From: a virus
Virus record (IMG/VR): IMGVR_UViG_3300037349_000286
Location: 1-45,095 of that record
Direction: 5' to 3' (one strand)
DNA: 45,095 nt
Shown here: in pieces, positions 28,780 to 37,484 of the stretch
Numbering within the stretch: position 1 is the first letter of the stretch
Layout: every line of letters begins with the position of its first letter
The notes under the pieces: generated by a model
Told to the model about the DNA's origin: nothing
Database searches by the model: none
What the model saw: the letters and a program-made list of their open reading frames with translations, nothing else
Translations under genes and position numbers: made by a program

Positions 28780-29745
28780 TTACGCGCTGGTCAGTGAAAT
28801 AACGCCGAGGCCACCGTTACCCGCCGGCTGGAAGAGGATGACCTCCGCCCGGGGGATGTTGACGAGGGCATCGGAAGTGACGGCAGTAGTGCTGAGCAGA
28901 CTCGCCGGTGCGGGCGAGATCGTGTAGTTACCCGTACCGCCAGCTGCCGGAACTGCCGTGACTACGGCGTTTGCCGGGATGCCGGTGCCGTAGACCGGCG
29001 AGCCGACCGAGAGCTGACCCGAGGTTACCGTCCCGATGGCCATGACGCCCGCCGTGGTGATGCTGGTCGCCGAACCGGAGAAGGCCGGAGGCGGCAACGA
29101 GTTCGCGGTAGCCGTTACGCTGGAGAGTTTGCCACCGTTTACGTTCCAATCGGTGTAATACGTGCCCGTGCCGCCCACGCCGCTGTCGAGCCCGGTGATG
29201 GTAAAGGCGCCGGAGCCGGGGACGTTGAACTGCATCCCCACCTGCACCCATCCGGAATTGACGGTGGCGACGGTGAATACGCCGGTCGAGCCCGCCATGG
29301 AACCGACCACGCTGGTGGTCTTGCCGTAGGTCGCGAGTTGTCCGGTCGTCGGATCATAAGCGACCTGATCGCCGACGTTCGCCGGGCCGGGGAGAGAGAC
29401 CCAGAGGTGGCCCATCGTGGTGAGCTGCGCCGGAACGTCATTCGGCAGGGTGAAGGAGGGGATGAGCGCGCCGGTGGAAGTGCCGAGTTGCGCGTAGAGC
29501 TTGGAGTTCGAGAGGACGCCAACGAACGTGCCGGTGCCCCCAGCTGCCGCTACGCCACAAGCATCGCCAGCCCCAGCGTCAGCCGAGGTCGCCGTATAGG
29601 CGGTCGCGCCGATGATATTGTATGCGGCAGACGCCGAAACTAGTTCCCATACTGCCGAGCGTTCGGGGCTGTCGTCGTAGAGCGCGCCGGGAACGCCAGC
29701 GGCGTATTGAACGTTGATTACGGTTTGGAAAGAAGCGCCGGCCAT
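28780..29745 (-). CDS. Capsid-associated structural protein with two decoration domains
   Basis: A 321-residue protein with no signal peptide. The first half follows a head-protein pattern common upstream of the DUF2184 capsid gene: VINVQYAAGVPGALYDDSPE, RSAVWELVSA, and LTTMGHLWVSLPGPANVGDQ, VAYDPTTGQL. The second half carries two related beta domains (about residues 145-210 and 218-290), each with a VG..G..f.V..V.SG...VG pattern and a GGTGNY/GGTGTYY turn. The same domain appears in the tail terminator (24309-25055). It ends with LVNIPRAEVILFQPAG. Probably a decoration or head-stabilising protein. Confidence 0.7.
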   Translation of the reverse strand: MAGASFQTVINVQYAAGVPGALYDDSPERSAVWELVSASAAYNIIGATAYTATSADAGAGDACGVAAAGGTGTFVGVLSNSKLYAQLGTSTGALIPSFTLPNDVPAQLTTMGHLWVSLPGPANVGDQVAYDPTTGQLATYGKTTSVVGSMAGSTGVFTVATVNSGWVQVGMQFNVPGSGAFTITGLDSGVGGTGTYYTDWNVNGGKLSSVTATANSLPPPAFSGSATSITTAGVMAIGTVTSGQLSVGSPVYGTGIPANAVVTAVPAAGGTGNYTISPAPASLLSTTAVTSDALVNIPRAEVILFQPAGNGGLGVISLTSA

Positions 29746-29770
29746 TGGTTATCCCCTTGTGGTTAAGCGA

Positions 29771-30967
29771 TTAAGCCGCCCTTTTCTTGGCGATGTGTTG
29801 TTCCAGAGAATCGACGTTCGCGCCGCGCGCGTCGAGCGCAAAGCCAACTTCGTCTTGCGGAGCCTCGCGGCCGTGGAAGAATCCGTCCAGTGCGATCTGC
29901 TCCTGGCCCTTCTCGACCTTGAGGCCAATCTTGGCGACGGCCGCTTCGCGGAGAGCTTGCGGCGTCATGGCGTCGGCGCCGTCGATGGCGAAGCCGAAGG
30001 TTGTGAGCTGGGATGTGAGGGTCTCGCGGGTCTTGGCGTCCATCGCGGCGGTATGAGCAGCGGCCACGCCCTTGAGCGAGTTGAGTTCCGCCTGCACGGG
30101 AGCGAGGGCGGCGTCAACCGCAGTCTTGATCGCGGCGTCCATGCCCTTCTTGTCTTCGGCCTTTTTCTTTGCCTCTTCCTCGGCGTCCTTGGCGGCCTTA
30201 TCGGCGGCCTTCTTTTTCTCTTCCTCTGATTCGTCGTTGGCGCCGGTCTCTTCCTCTTCTTCCATGTCGTGGACGCGCTTATCGAGGGCCTTGAGCGCGT
30301 CGCCCATTTCCTTGAGGCTGTCGCCGACTTTCTTCATTTCGCCCATCATGGCGTCCATGGCTTTGTCGTCTTTGTCTTTATCCGGCATGGTGATGTCCCT
30401 CGCGTCGACAGTGAAAGTCAGGTGGTCTAAAACCGCTACTTCGGGGCCCATCCGACCTTCCGGCACGGACGCCAGATGGTTGCCTCGAATGTGATACTGG
30501 ATGGCATCATACGGGATTCCATTCCAAACGCCAGTAGAAATTTTATATTTGCAGCCATAGCCGAGGGAGAGTTGCCGAGCCTCGTTGGAATCGACGAGCT
30601 CTTGAAGGTCGGCAGAAAATAGTTTGATGTTCGAGTAGAGCGTATCGCCTTCGAAGAAAACATCTTCTCCAGTCACGCCGGACACGCCCTTCTCGTCGGG
30701 CGAGACGCGATCCTCACCGGCGCCGAGCAGACGGTTCGGGTGGATATAGACCCACGGCAGCAGCTTGAACGATTCGATGGTGTCGGGATCCGAGAGCTCC
30801 TCGGGCGCGCGCAAGACCATGTAGGTCTTGTCGGGATCGAGTGATTCGTCTATCTGCGCGCCTTTGTACGGGAAGACGCCGGCCTTCGAGATCGGATTCT
30901 TCCTGATCTCCGGCCACCCATTTGAGTCCGGAATCCTTGCAGAACGGGCGGCTGAAACGCTGGGCAT
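29771..30967 (-). CDS. DUF2213 prohead protease/scaffold protein
   Basis: A 398-residue protein in two parts. Residues 1-190 are a DUF2213 protease: LSLGYGCKYKISTGVWNGIP, YDAIQYHIRGNHLASVPEGR, GP, with Ser134 and His164 as probable catalytic residues. Residues about 195-280 are extremely charged (Lys/Glu/Asp/Met-rich, EEEEETGANDESEEEKKKAA), and the last 100 are helical and Ala-rich, as expected for a scaffold that is digested during head maturation. It sits between the MuF-like/portal genes and capsid genes, the usual order. Confidence 0.85.
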   Translation of the reverse strand: MPSVSAARSARIPDSNGWPEIRKNPISKAGVFPYKGAQIDESLDPDKTYMVLRAPEELSDPDTIESFKLLPWVYIHPNRLLGAGEDRVSPDEKGVSGVTGEDVFFEGDTLYSNIKLFSADLQELVDSNEARQLSLGYGCKYKISTGVWNGIPYDAIQYHIRGNHLASVPEGRMGPEVAVLDHLTFTVDARDITMPDKDKDDKAMDAMMGEMKKVGDSLKEMGDALKALDKRVHDMEEEEETGANDESEEEKKKAADKAAKDAEEEAKKKAEDKKGMDAAIKTAVDAALAPVQAELNSLKGVAAAHTAAMDAKTRETLTSQLTTFGFAIDGADAMTPQALREAAVAKIGLKVEKGQEQIALDGFFHGREAPQDEVGFALDARGANVDSLEQHIAKKRAA

Positions 30968-30998
30968 GCACCGATTTTATCACGCCCCTGCGAAAACG

Positions 30999-31232
30999 CT
31001 AGGCATTCCCGGCGGGTTGCGCTGGGGTTATGGTCGTCGCGCCCGGCACCTCGTCGGGCACCTCGATCTCGGTGATCGGGAATGTGTCTTCGGTCACCCC
31101 GACTGGCTTGCCGGCCTCGATGGTGATGGTGATCTTTCGGATAACCCGGTCGGTAGGCGGCGTGAGGTTGAGCAGCCCGTAAATATCGTTGACGAGTTTC
31201 GGGGTCATTTGGAGGGCGATTTTCTTTTTCAT
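30999..31232 (-). CDS. Hypothetical protein (77 aa)
   Basis: Not recognised. Basic start (MKKKIALQMTPKLVNDIYGL) followed by beta-like segments (RKITITIEAGKPVGVTEDTF, ITEIEVPDEVPGATTITPAQ). No membrane segment. The sequence and position between the packaging/portal genes and the protease are consistent with a small head-assembly accessory gene of unknown role. Confidence 0.6.
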   Translation of the reverse strand: MKKKIALQMTPKLVNDIYGLLNLTPPTDRVIRKITITIEAGKPVGVTEDTFPITEIEVPDEVPGATTITPAQPAGNA

Positions 31233-31268
31233 GGCGTGGCCTTTCGCGGGAGAGACGGGGGACTATAT

Positions 31269-31571
31269 CTATTGCTGGACTGCGGTTCTAGCCCATATCT
31301 CAAAAGGGTTGTGCGCTGGAGGCTCCCGCTCGATTGTACGGTAAATCTTCTCCATCGCCTCAAGGGCGGTTTGCAGGTTTCCCAAGCGTTCCTTGACAAG
31401 CTCGGACTTGATTGCCGAAAGGGTCATTTTGATCGGCCCGGGATGGACGGTCTTGCCCTTGGCGATAAGCTCGTCGATATGGCCCTGCGCGTCGGCGGCC
31501 TTGGTGAAAATACCAGCAAGGACGAGTTGTCCCTCCATGACCCAAACGGTCTCGAATTCAGGTTCTAGCAT
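31269..31571 (-). CDS. Hypothetical protein (100 aa)
   Basis: ATG at 31571 has a GGGAGG ribosome site, so I prefer it over an in-frame upstream codon. The product contains EFETVWVMEGQLVLAGIFTK, ADAQGHIDELIAKGKTVHPG and IKMTLSAIKSELVKERLGNL: mixed alpha/beta with a C-terminal helix. No family recognised. It is transcribed with the head genes. Confidence 0.55.
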   Translation of the reverse strand: MLEPEFETVWVMEGQLVLAGIFTKAADAQGHIDELIAKGKTVHPGPIKMTLSAIKSELVKERLGNLQTALEAMEKIYRTIEREPPAHNPFEIWARTAVQQ

Positions 31572-31581
31572 CGCTTCCTCC

Positions 31582-31749
31582 CTAATCGTCGCGCGGGCGA
31601 CCCGCGCCAAGCCGGTTTTCTTCCCGAACCAGATTCGCAGCTTGCTCCAGCGTGAGGCCGTTGCGCAATACCCTCCCGCTACCGGAGAGAAAGACCTCGT
31701 ACTTGCCGTTCGGCTGGCGGCGATAACGGGCGTATTCCGACTCGCTCAT
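31582..31749 (-). CDS. Small hypothetical protein (55 aa)
   Basis: The ATG overlaps the stop of the Mu F-like gene (ATGA). The protein is basic and soluble: YARYRRQPNGKYEVFLSGSG, RVLRNGLTLEQAANLVREEN. It may form a short beta hairpin and helix, possibly binding nucleic acid. Unknown family. It overlaps nothing downstream and lies 10 bases before the next ATG. Confidence 0.5.
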   Translation of the reverse strand: MSESEYARYRRQPNGKYEVFLSGSGRVLRNGLTLEQAANLVREENRLGAGRPRDD

Positions 31750-32600
31750 GTTCGATCATCGAAATTAATTATTGGCACCATCCGACAACGACAGTTAATT
31801 AAATCTCCGGGCTTACCTCTCTGTCCAGTCTTTTCATCAATAATGGGGGGCTTGTCGAGATCGTATATTTTTCCTGACATGGCAATATGTAGTTTTCTTG
31901 GTTTTTGCGATCCCGCTGAATGTAGCCATTCGTATTGCTTTATTCCCACCCGCTTCATGCGCGCGAAGTTGAGGTTGGAGAAGGCTTTTCTTGTCTGATC
32001 TGCGGCGATGGTCCGCGCGCGCCGGATCGTCACCCCCTCGTACTTGCGCAGGAACGGGACGAGGTCTTGGAGGCCGTTGCCGGTCGTGATCGAGCGCATG
32101 ACCGCGCCCGAGACCTGCGCGAAGTATTCGCCCGGGATCGACTTGATCAGGCCCACGTTCTCCGCGACCGAGGCCTGCAGGACTTCGCGGACTCCGCCGG
32201 TGATAAAGTCCGTCTTGATCGTGAGTCCCCCCGAGATAGCCCCGAGGCTCGTCTGCAGCGACGCCGCGCTCGATTGGGACTCTTGGGCGATCATCCGGGT
32301 CGCGACCGGCTTCGAGGCGAGGTCGAAGATGGCCTCAAAGCGCGCGCGCAGGTCTGCCATGACAACCTTTGCTTGCTCCGCGACAGTCGCGTCTTGGGCG
32401 AAATATTGCTCTGCGGGCGGTGCCGCAAAGAGCTTGGCGAGCTCCGCGTGCGTCCCCCGGATCATCTCCTCGATCAGGCGCCGGAGCGTCTCGTAATAAC
32501 GCGCCTCGATAGCTGCGTTCGGGTTGAGCGCGCGGCCCCGCATCCGCTGCGGCCGGGGGCGGTTCGGGATGAAGGGCTTTTGCTTGGCGTAAGAGGGCAT
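31746..32600 (-). CDS. Mu F-like/SPP1 gp7-like minor head protein
   Basis: A 284-residue protein of the Mu gpF family. Features include EARYYETLRRLIEEMIRGTH, AVMRSITTGNGLQDLVPFLR, RRARTIAADQTRKAFSNLNF, YEWLHSAGSQKPRKLH and the ending GKPGDLINCRCRMVPI. This family sits at the portal and is injected or helps DNA entry. The last 75 codons (31746-31980) are lower in GC than the rest and look as if they arrived separately. Overlaps the 55-residue gene and is one base from the next upstream gene. Confidence 0.85.
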   Translation of the reverse strand: MPSYAKQKPFIPNRPRPQRMRGRALNPNAAIEARYYETLRRLIEEMIRGTHAELAKLFAAPPAEQYFAQDATVAEQAKVVMADLRARFEAIFDLASKPVATRMIAQESQSSAASLQTSLGAISGGLTIKTDFITGGVREVLQASVAENVGLIKSIPGEYFAQVSGAVMRSITTGNGLQDLVPFLRKYEGVTIRRARTIAADQTRKAFSNLNFARMKRVGIKQYEWLHSAGSQKPRKLHIAMSGKIYDLDKPPIIDEKTGQRGKPGDLINCRCRMVPIINFDDRT

Positions 32601-32923
32601 CAGTCGCGCAAGAAATCAGGGAGCGGCGGGAGCTGCATATTAATCCCGCGCAAGCCGTGGGTGCAATCGCTCAAGTAATCGAGGACGCCCGCCAGCAGGA
32701 AGTAATGGCATGTCTCCGTGGGGATTTCCCCGGCCGGGTCTCTGGCGATGATGTTCATGCTCGGGGAGAAAGTGGGTAGGAGAATATTGCCGTCCCACGT
32801 CCAGCGCGCCTTGGTAGCGGGGTTCGGCTTGTCGATCCAAAAGCCGTGCGCGTGCCGGCATGCCGGGCAGTAATGGAGAAGGCCACCGTCAAACTTGCGG
32901 AGGAACTGAGAAATTTGCCCCAT
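32600..32923 (-). CDS. Conserved phage protein with Cys/His site (DUF6527-like)
   Basis: ATG at 32923 follows GGGGAAG; an upstream in-frame TTG is unlikely. The 107-residue product has LLHYCPACRHAHGFWIDKPN, ARWTWDGNILLPTFSPSMNI, then CHYFLLAGVLDYLSDCTHGL, PLPDFL. This CP.C.H.H...W.WDG...PTFSPS pattern is a known conserved phage family and likely binds zinc. Function is unknown; it usually lies among head or packaging genes. Confidence 0.75.
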   Translation of the reverse strand: MGQISQFLRKFDGGLLHYCPACRHAHGFWIDKPNPATKARWTWDGNILLPTFSPSMNIIARDPAGEIPTETCHYFLLAGVLDYLSDCTHGLRGINMQLPPLPDFLRD

Positions 32924-32938
32924 GCGCAACTTCCCCTG

Positions 32939-34555
32939 TTAGGATTTCTCCCCCGCCTGCGACTTGTCAGACTTGATGCCGCCGGTCGTGTCTTCCTCGC
33001 CGCTCAAGTCCATGGGCTCTGGATCGCGGTCGCCGAGGCCGTTGTAGCCGCTGTCGGGATCTGCCATGAGGCGGTTGCGCTCGTCCACGCCATCGATCGC
33101 GCCGGAGTTGACGAGATTGTTGCCGATGCGGCTCTCGATCTCGTTGATCTCGGCCTGTTCCTTGGCGTTGGGCGTATCGACCGGGTTCCAGTTGATCGTC
33201 GGCTGCCACCCCTCGGGGATGGACTTGAATTTTGGGCGAATCTCCGAGGCGATCAGGAGCCGGTGGTGCATCTCGATCAGGGGGAGCATGTCGTGCTCCT
33301 GCACCGATTCGAGGAATTCATGATAGCTGTCCGCGTCGTAATCGCCCTCCGAGCCAAGCCCACCCTTGGGCGACGTGCCCATGATCTTGGTCGCCGGGCA
33401 ATCGCCGGCCGCGCAGGCGATATTGTACTGGCACATCGTCATGTCGTCGAAGTCGGTGAGGCTCGTGTCATACTGCTCGAGTTTGTCATTCGTGCCGACG
33501 ATCTTGACGCCGTAGTTATCCCGCGTGTTGGTGAAGAAGTTGATGCGCTGCAGGAATTCCTGAAAGTTGGCGACGGCTTGGGCAACGTCGAGGTGCAGGA
33601 CGGTCGTCCGCTTCGTCAACGCGATCTGCGGCCCCTCGTTGGCGGTGCGCTCGGCGGCGTAGACACGCTCGGCGATCTTCTGCGGGATCGGCACGCCGCC
33701 GTAGTAGTACGTGGGCTTGAGGATGTCGGGGACGCTGCCGTTGCGGATGATCACGAAGTGCGAGCGGTGGATGCGGATGCCGTTGATCCGCCACCACGTC
33801 GGCTCGTAGAAATGGACTGACGCCGGGTTGGCTGCGGCCTCGAGATCCAGCTCGGGTGAAATCCAGTATGGGTCGATCTGGGCCATCCCCTTATAGCTGC
33901 CCGGCGTAACTTTCTTGATGTCAAAGGGCTTGAGATAATAACTCGCGTCCTTGTTCTCGATGATCGGAAGCGCCCAGCGAATGCCGAAGATGCGGTTGTA
34001 GCGCGCGAACTCGACGCAGTTCTTGCGGAGGCCAAATTGCTTGTCGCCCTTGCGGATCGCCTCAAGGACTTTGGGATCAATCGTCTCGTCGTCGGTGGTA
34101 GCGAGCTCGAAGCCATTGCGGATGGCATCGCGGCATGGCGTCGTGCAAATCTTATCGACCAGCCAGTGCTGCGAGAGCACGGCGCAGGTCTGCCACCCCA
34201 CGAAGCCTTGTGAGGCGTACCACGCGAGCTGCGCAGGCGGGATCAGGTTGACGGTGGGGATTACAGGCTTGAACGAGAGCGGGTTGCCGTCACTCGGCGC
34301 GTCCATAGCGAAGCGCCCGAGGCCGGGTGCACGCGGATTGAAGTCTCGTTTGCCGGTGATGGCGACTTCTTTTCCCGCGTGATTGACCGCCTTGAGGGTC
34401 TCGGGGAGAACCTGAAAGCTCTTGTTGAGGATCGCGCCCCATGCATCGTCGTCGAGGAAAGCAGGGTCGAAATCGAGATCAGTCGAGAAAAGGCTCGACG
34501 TCTTGGGCGCCAGAAGCGCGGGACGGGAGAAGAGGTTGCGGAACCAAGCGAACAT
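32939..34555 (-). CDS. Portal protein (DUF1073)
   Basis: A 538-residue portal of the DUF1073 type: FVGWQTCAVLSQHWLVDKIC, CRDAIRNGFEL, FARYNRIFGIRWALPIIENK, then YYLKPFDI..VTPGSYKGMA, YWISPELDLEAAANPASVHF, RIHRSHFVIIRNGSVPDILK, YYGGVPIPQKI. The clip and crown follow (CQYNIACAAGDCPATKIMGT). The acidic tail ends DLSGEEDTTGGIKSDKSQAG. It forms the twelve-subunit vertex for DNA packaging and sits right after the terminase gene (stop and start share a base). Confidence 0.9.
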   Translation of the reverse strand: MFAWFRNLFSRPALLAPKTSSLFSTDLDFDPAFLDDDAWGAILNKSFQVLPETLKAVNHAGKEVAITGKRDFNPRAPGLGRFAMDAPSDGNPLSFKPVIPTVNLIPPAQLAWYASQGFVGWQTCAVLSQHWLVDKICTTPCRDAIRNGFELATTDDETIDPKVLEAIRKGDKQFGLRKNCVEFARYNRIFGIRWALPIIENKDASYYLKPFDIKKVTPGSYKGMAQIDPYWISPELDLEAAANPASVHFYEPTWWRINGIRIHRSHFVIIRNGSVPDILKPTYYYGGVPIPQKIAERVYAAERTANEGPQIALTKRTTVLHLDVAQAVANFQEFLQRINFFTNTRDNYGVKIVGTNDKLEQYDTSLTDFDDMTMCQYNIACAAGDCPATKIMGTSPKGGLGSEGDYDADSYHEFLESVQEHDMLPLIEMHHRLLIASEIRPKFKSIPEGWQPTINWNPVDTPNAKEQAEINEIESRIGNNLVNSGAIDGVDERNRLMADPDSGYNGLGDRDPEPMDLSGEEDTTGGIKSDKSQAGEKS

Positions 34556-35862
34556 CAGGGCTTCCGGGCGAAGGAGAAAAGGCTGCTATAAGGCTCCGCG
34601 AGATCAGTGACGCCCCATACTAGCGCATCGATGCGGTCAGGGGAATAACCCATCTCGGTGCGATTGAAGTCCGGAGTGAATTGGCACATCTGATCCTCGA
34701 GTTGCGGAAAACAGCCGATGTGGTGAACCTTGCCCTGCTCATAAAGCGCTGCCACCGGTTCCGCACGCGTGACCTTGCCGCGGGAGGCGTGGACGAGCGT
34801 CACAGGGAGGGTGGCACGGATCACACGGAGGGTGCGCTCCACCATGTCGCCGCCCTGATTCGACTCGCCGATGACGCGGTCGGCCTTGTGGATATCGAAC
34901 TGGGCCACCGCCTCGCGCGCCCACTCCTCGGGGCTGTAAACGCCCGAGCGATCGGCGAAGACGTAATAATGGCCGTCCGAGCCCTTGCCGACGACCACGA
35001 TGCCGGTCTCGTTCGAATTTTCATTGGTCGAGACGGCCGGATCAACGGCAACGACCATGCGCACGAGGCGCAGGCCATCCGGCACCGCCTTGAGCCGGAG
35101 TTTCTCGATCTGAGTGCGGTTCCACAGAGCTCCGGGCACCTCGTCAAGAATCTCGGCTAGGAGTTCCTGCCGGCCCATGCGGGTGTTCTCGTAGCGCGTG
35201 ACGATCTTGTCGTAGAACGCCTTGGCGAGGTTGCGGCGGTTATCGTAGGTCGTGCCGTATGTCGTAACCGTCGCGTCCTCGGCGATAATCGCCTTGAACT
35301 GCTTGGTCGCGCGCGGGGTGGTGGTGATAATGGCTTGGGGGTTGGAGCCGAGACGGAGGCCTAGGCTCGCCTGATCCCAAGCCTCGCTATACCTCCACGC
35401 ACAAAGCTCATCTGCCCACATCTTCATGTGTTGCTTGCCACGAAGGCGGTCAGGCTCCTCGGCGCTGAACAGGAGGCTCTTCGCACCGTTCGGCCAATAG
35501 AGCGCCTTGTGTTGCGCCTTATAGACCGGACGCTCCTCGGGCGGGCAGATCGCCATGATCCCGCTCTCGCCCTCGATCATAATCGATCGGACGTCATCGG
35601 TGGTGGCGCCGATCAGATTGACATAGGGATAACACTTGACCCACTTCCGGACGGTCTCGGCGCCGGTGCGAGTCTTGCCGAAACCACGGCCGGCGCAGAT
35701 CAGCCACGTCACCCAATCGCCGGGCGGCAGGGTCTGCGCGGGTCGAGCCCACCATTCCTCCCAATCGTAACGGAGGGCGATGGCCTCCCGGTTCGAGAGA
35801 CCGGCAATCCTAGCCTTGCGTGTCGGGTACGGCAGGCCCTCGAACCTCTCCGCCGGGGACAT
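34555..35862 (-). CDS. terL: Terminase large subunit
   Basis: The packaging motor ATPase and nuclease. Numbered from ATG at 35862, Walker A is AGRGFGKT at 57-64 and Walker B is MWADE at 148-152. Later DPAVSTNENSNETGIVVVG, VIGESNQGGDMVERTLRV and PDRIDALVWG give the RNase H-like nuclease pattern. Start is uncertain: the ATG at 35862 gives 435 residues and a normal N terminus (SPAERFEGLPYPTRKARI); an ATG at 35940 would add 26 residues that overlap the small terminase gene and lack a ribosome site. The N-terminal WEEWWARPAQTLPPGDWVTW is conserved in this family. Confidence 0.9.
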   Translation of the reverse strand: MSPAERFEGLPYPTRKARIAGLSNREAIALRYDWEEWWARPAQTLPPGDWVTWLICAGRGFGKTRTGAETVRKWVKCYPYVNLIGATTDDVRSIMIEGESGIMAICPPEERPVYKAQHKALYWPNGAKSLLFSAEEPDRLRGKQHMKMWADELCAWRYSEAWDQASLGLRLGSNPQAIITTTPRATKQFKAIIAEDATVTTYGTTYDNRRNLAKAFYDKIVTRYENTRMGRQELLAEILDEVPGALWNRTQIEKLRLKAVPDGLRLVRMVVAVDPAVSTNENSNETGIVVVGKGSDGHYYVFADRSGVYSPEEWAREAVAQFDIHKADRVIGESNQGGDMVERTLRVIRATLPVTLVHASRGKVTRAEPVAALYEQGKVHHIGCFPQLEDQMCQFTPDFNRTEMGYSPDRIDALVWGVTDLAEPYSSLFSFARKP

Positions 35863-36280
35863 CTCCTCCGGGGGCCTTATCGTCGCCAAGGAGCTTGGTT
35901 CGGGCCTGGCTTGCGTCTGCGTACTCAATAGCGCCTCCATTGGGGCCGGAGAACTCGTTGCGCTGGATGGGCTTGCCCTCCTCGCGGTCGTAGAAGCTCT
36001 CGCGCTCGCCACGCTTGTCGTCGCCCACGATAGCGCCGACCGATTGCATGATCAAAGCCACATCGCGCGGATGCATCTGGAGCAGTTCCTTGCCGGGGGA
36101 AAGTTTGCCGCCTGGGTCTCTGTCGAACAGGGCCATGAGCTTCTCGAGGGTGTCGTATTTCTGGTCGAGGTGCTCGATGCGCGCGCGGCGCGTGGCGCGG
36201 CCTTTGTGGAGCGCGCCGCTGCCGCCGTCATTGCCCGGGGCGAAGGTGCCGTCTGGGTTGCGATTGGGGTCGTCCGTCAT
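35810..36280 (-). CDS. Probable terminase small subunit (DUF5681-like)
   Basis: ATG at 36280 chosen because the product begins DDPNRNPDGTFAPGNDGGSG, the N-terminal pattern of DUF5681-like phage proteins; longer in-frame starts overlap the methyltransferase. The middle is helical (IEHLDQKYDTLEKLMALF, MHPRDVALIMQSVGAIVGDD), and the end is Gly/Pro/Asp-rich. It overlaps the large terminase gene by at least 53 bases and immediately precedes it, the normal place for a DNA-recognising small terminase. No helix-turn-helix is plain. Confidence 0.6.
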   Translation of the reverse strand: MTDDPNRNPDGTFAPGNDGGSGALHKGRATRRARIEHLDQKYDTLEKLMALFDRDPGGKLSPGKELLQMHPRDVALIMQSVGAIVGDDKRGERESFYDREEGKPIQRNEFSGPNGGAIEYADASQARTKLLGDDKAPGGDVPGGEVRGPAVPDTQG

Positions 36281-36287
36281 GCCGGAA

Positions 36288-37484
36288 TTAACCTCTTGAT
36301 TTCTCGATTTCGGCGAAGGTTCGCCCGTCGCCGTCGAGTATAGCGGATTTGCCAACGAAAGTCTGCCAGCGCCGGACGATGACGTCGACATAGGCAGGGC
36401 TTATTTCCATCCCGAAGCATTTACGGTTTGTTTGCTCGGCGGCGATCAGGGTCGTGCCGGAGCCGAGGAAGGGATCATAGACCGCATCGCCCTCGGCGGA
36501 ATTGTTGAGAATGGGGCGGCGCATGCATTCGATGGGCTTTTGTGTGCTGTGGCCGGTTTCTGATTTGCGGTGATCTATTGTCCATAATGTACTTTCATTT
36601 CGGCTTCCCTGCCAGTTTCCATTTTCTCTAACTGCATACCAACAGGATTCGTGCTGTCCGTGATAATGACCCCTGCCAATTACAAATTTAGTTTTCCCCC
36701 AAACAATTTGCGCTCGAATTTCAAGCCCTATATTTTCTAAGCTTTTTGCAACGATTGCGGCCTTATTTCCAGCGTGCCAAACATAGGCGACATTACCGGA
36801 AAATAAGCGCCATGCCAAAGTCCAGTCCGCATTATCATCATTCGATACTATGCCATGAGCGGGATTGCAATTTGCACTTTGCAAACTGCGACGGGCGGTC
36901 GCATCATAATTCACCCCATAAGGCGGATCGGTGACCATCAGGTTCGGCTTTGCGCCACCGAGCAACGACTCGACATCGGATTTCGAGGTGGAATCGCCAC
37001 ACATTACGCGGTGCGCGCCGAGGAGCCACACATCACGCGGTGCGCTGACGGCCTTCGCCTCCAGCGCGGGCGTCTCGTCGGCCTTGGCATCGTCGAAGGG
37101 CGGCGTGGCGTTGGCAAGCCATTCGGCCGGCATTCCCCAATCCGCGAGCTCACCGAGGCCGAAGTCGGTCTGCAGCATCTCCCAGTTAAACTCGCCGAAC
37201 GGCAGGTTGTCCTGCACGAGCAGCCGGCGGAACTCGTCGCGGGTCAATTCGCGGTCAGGGATCAGGACGCTCACGGTCTCGATGCCAAGCTCCTGCAGGG
37301 CCTTAATGCGCTGGTGGCCTCCGATCACGCGCAGGTCGGGCTGGGCGACGATGCGCTGGTGGTAGCCCATTTCCTGAATGCTGGCCTTGAGTCTGGCGAA
37401 GGCGACTTCGCTGATCTTGCGGGGGTTGCGCTCATAGGGTCGCAGCGAGGCGACGGGGACGCGCTTTTCGCTCCACTGGATCAC
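36288..37484 (-). CDS. ParB-domain/DNA methyltransferase fusion
   Basis: GTG at 37484 overlaps the RHH gene's stop (GTGA). The 398-residue product starts with a ParB/Srx-like domain (residues 5-125: VPVASLRPYERNPRKISEVA, RVIGGHQRIKALQELGIETV). A methyltransferase domain follows, with DPPYG at 186-190 and, later, DPFLGSGTT at 337-345; the catalytic-then-SAM order makes it beta class. It methylates adenine N6 or cytosine N4 in DNA. Such fusions are common in phages and prophages. Bases about 36530-36900 are lower in GC, suggesting recombination in the catalytic domain. The ParB part lacks the HTH of chromosome-segregation ParB, so it is unlikely to bind parS. Confidence 0.85.
   Translation of the reverse strand: MIQWSEKRVPVASLRPYERNPRKISEVAFARLKASIQEMGYHQRIVAQPDLRVIGGHQRIKALQELGIETVSVLIPDRELTRDEFRRLLVQDNLPFGEFNWEMLQTDFGLGELADWGMPAEWLANATPPFDDAKADETPALEAKAVSAPRDVWLLGAHRVMCGDSTSKSDVESLLGGAKPNLMVTDPPYGVNYDATARRSLQSANCNPAHGIVSNDDNADWTLAWRLFSGNVAYVWHAGNKAAIVAKSLENIGLEIRAQIVWGKTKFVIGRGHYHGQHESCWYAVRENGNWQGSRNESTLWTIDHRKSETGHSTQKPIECMRRPILNNSAEGDAVYDPFLGSGTTLIAAEQTNRKCFGMEISPAYVDVIVRRWQTFVGKSAILDGDGRTFAEIEKSRG

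Noticed and set aside
36288-37484. ParB-like domain as partner of the parS palindrome
   Set aside because: The domain is the short ParB/Srx type fused to a methyltransferase. It lacks the central HTH that reads parS, so host ParB is the more likely binder.
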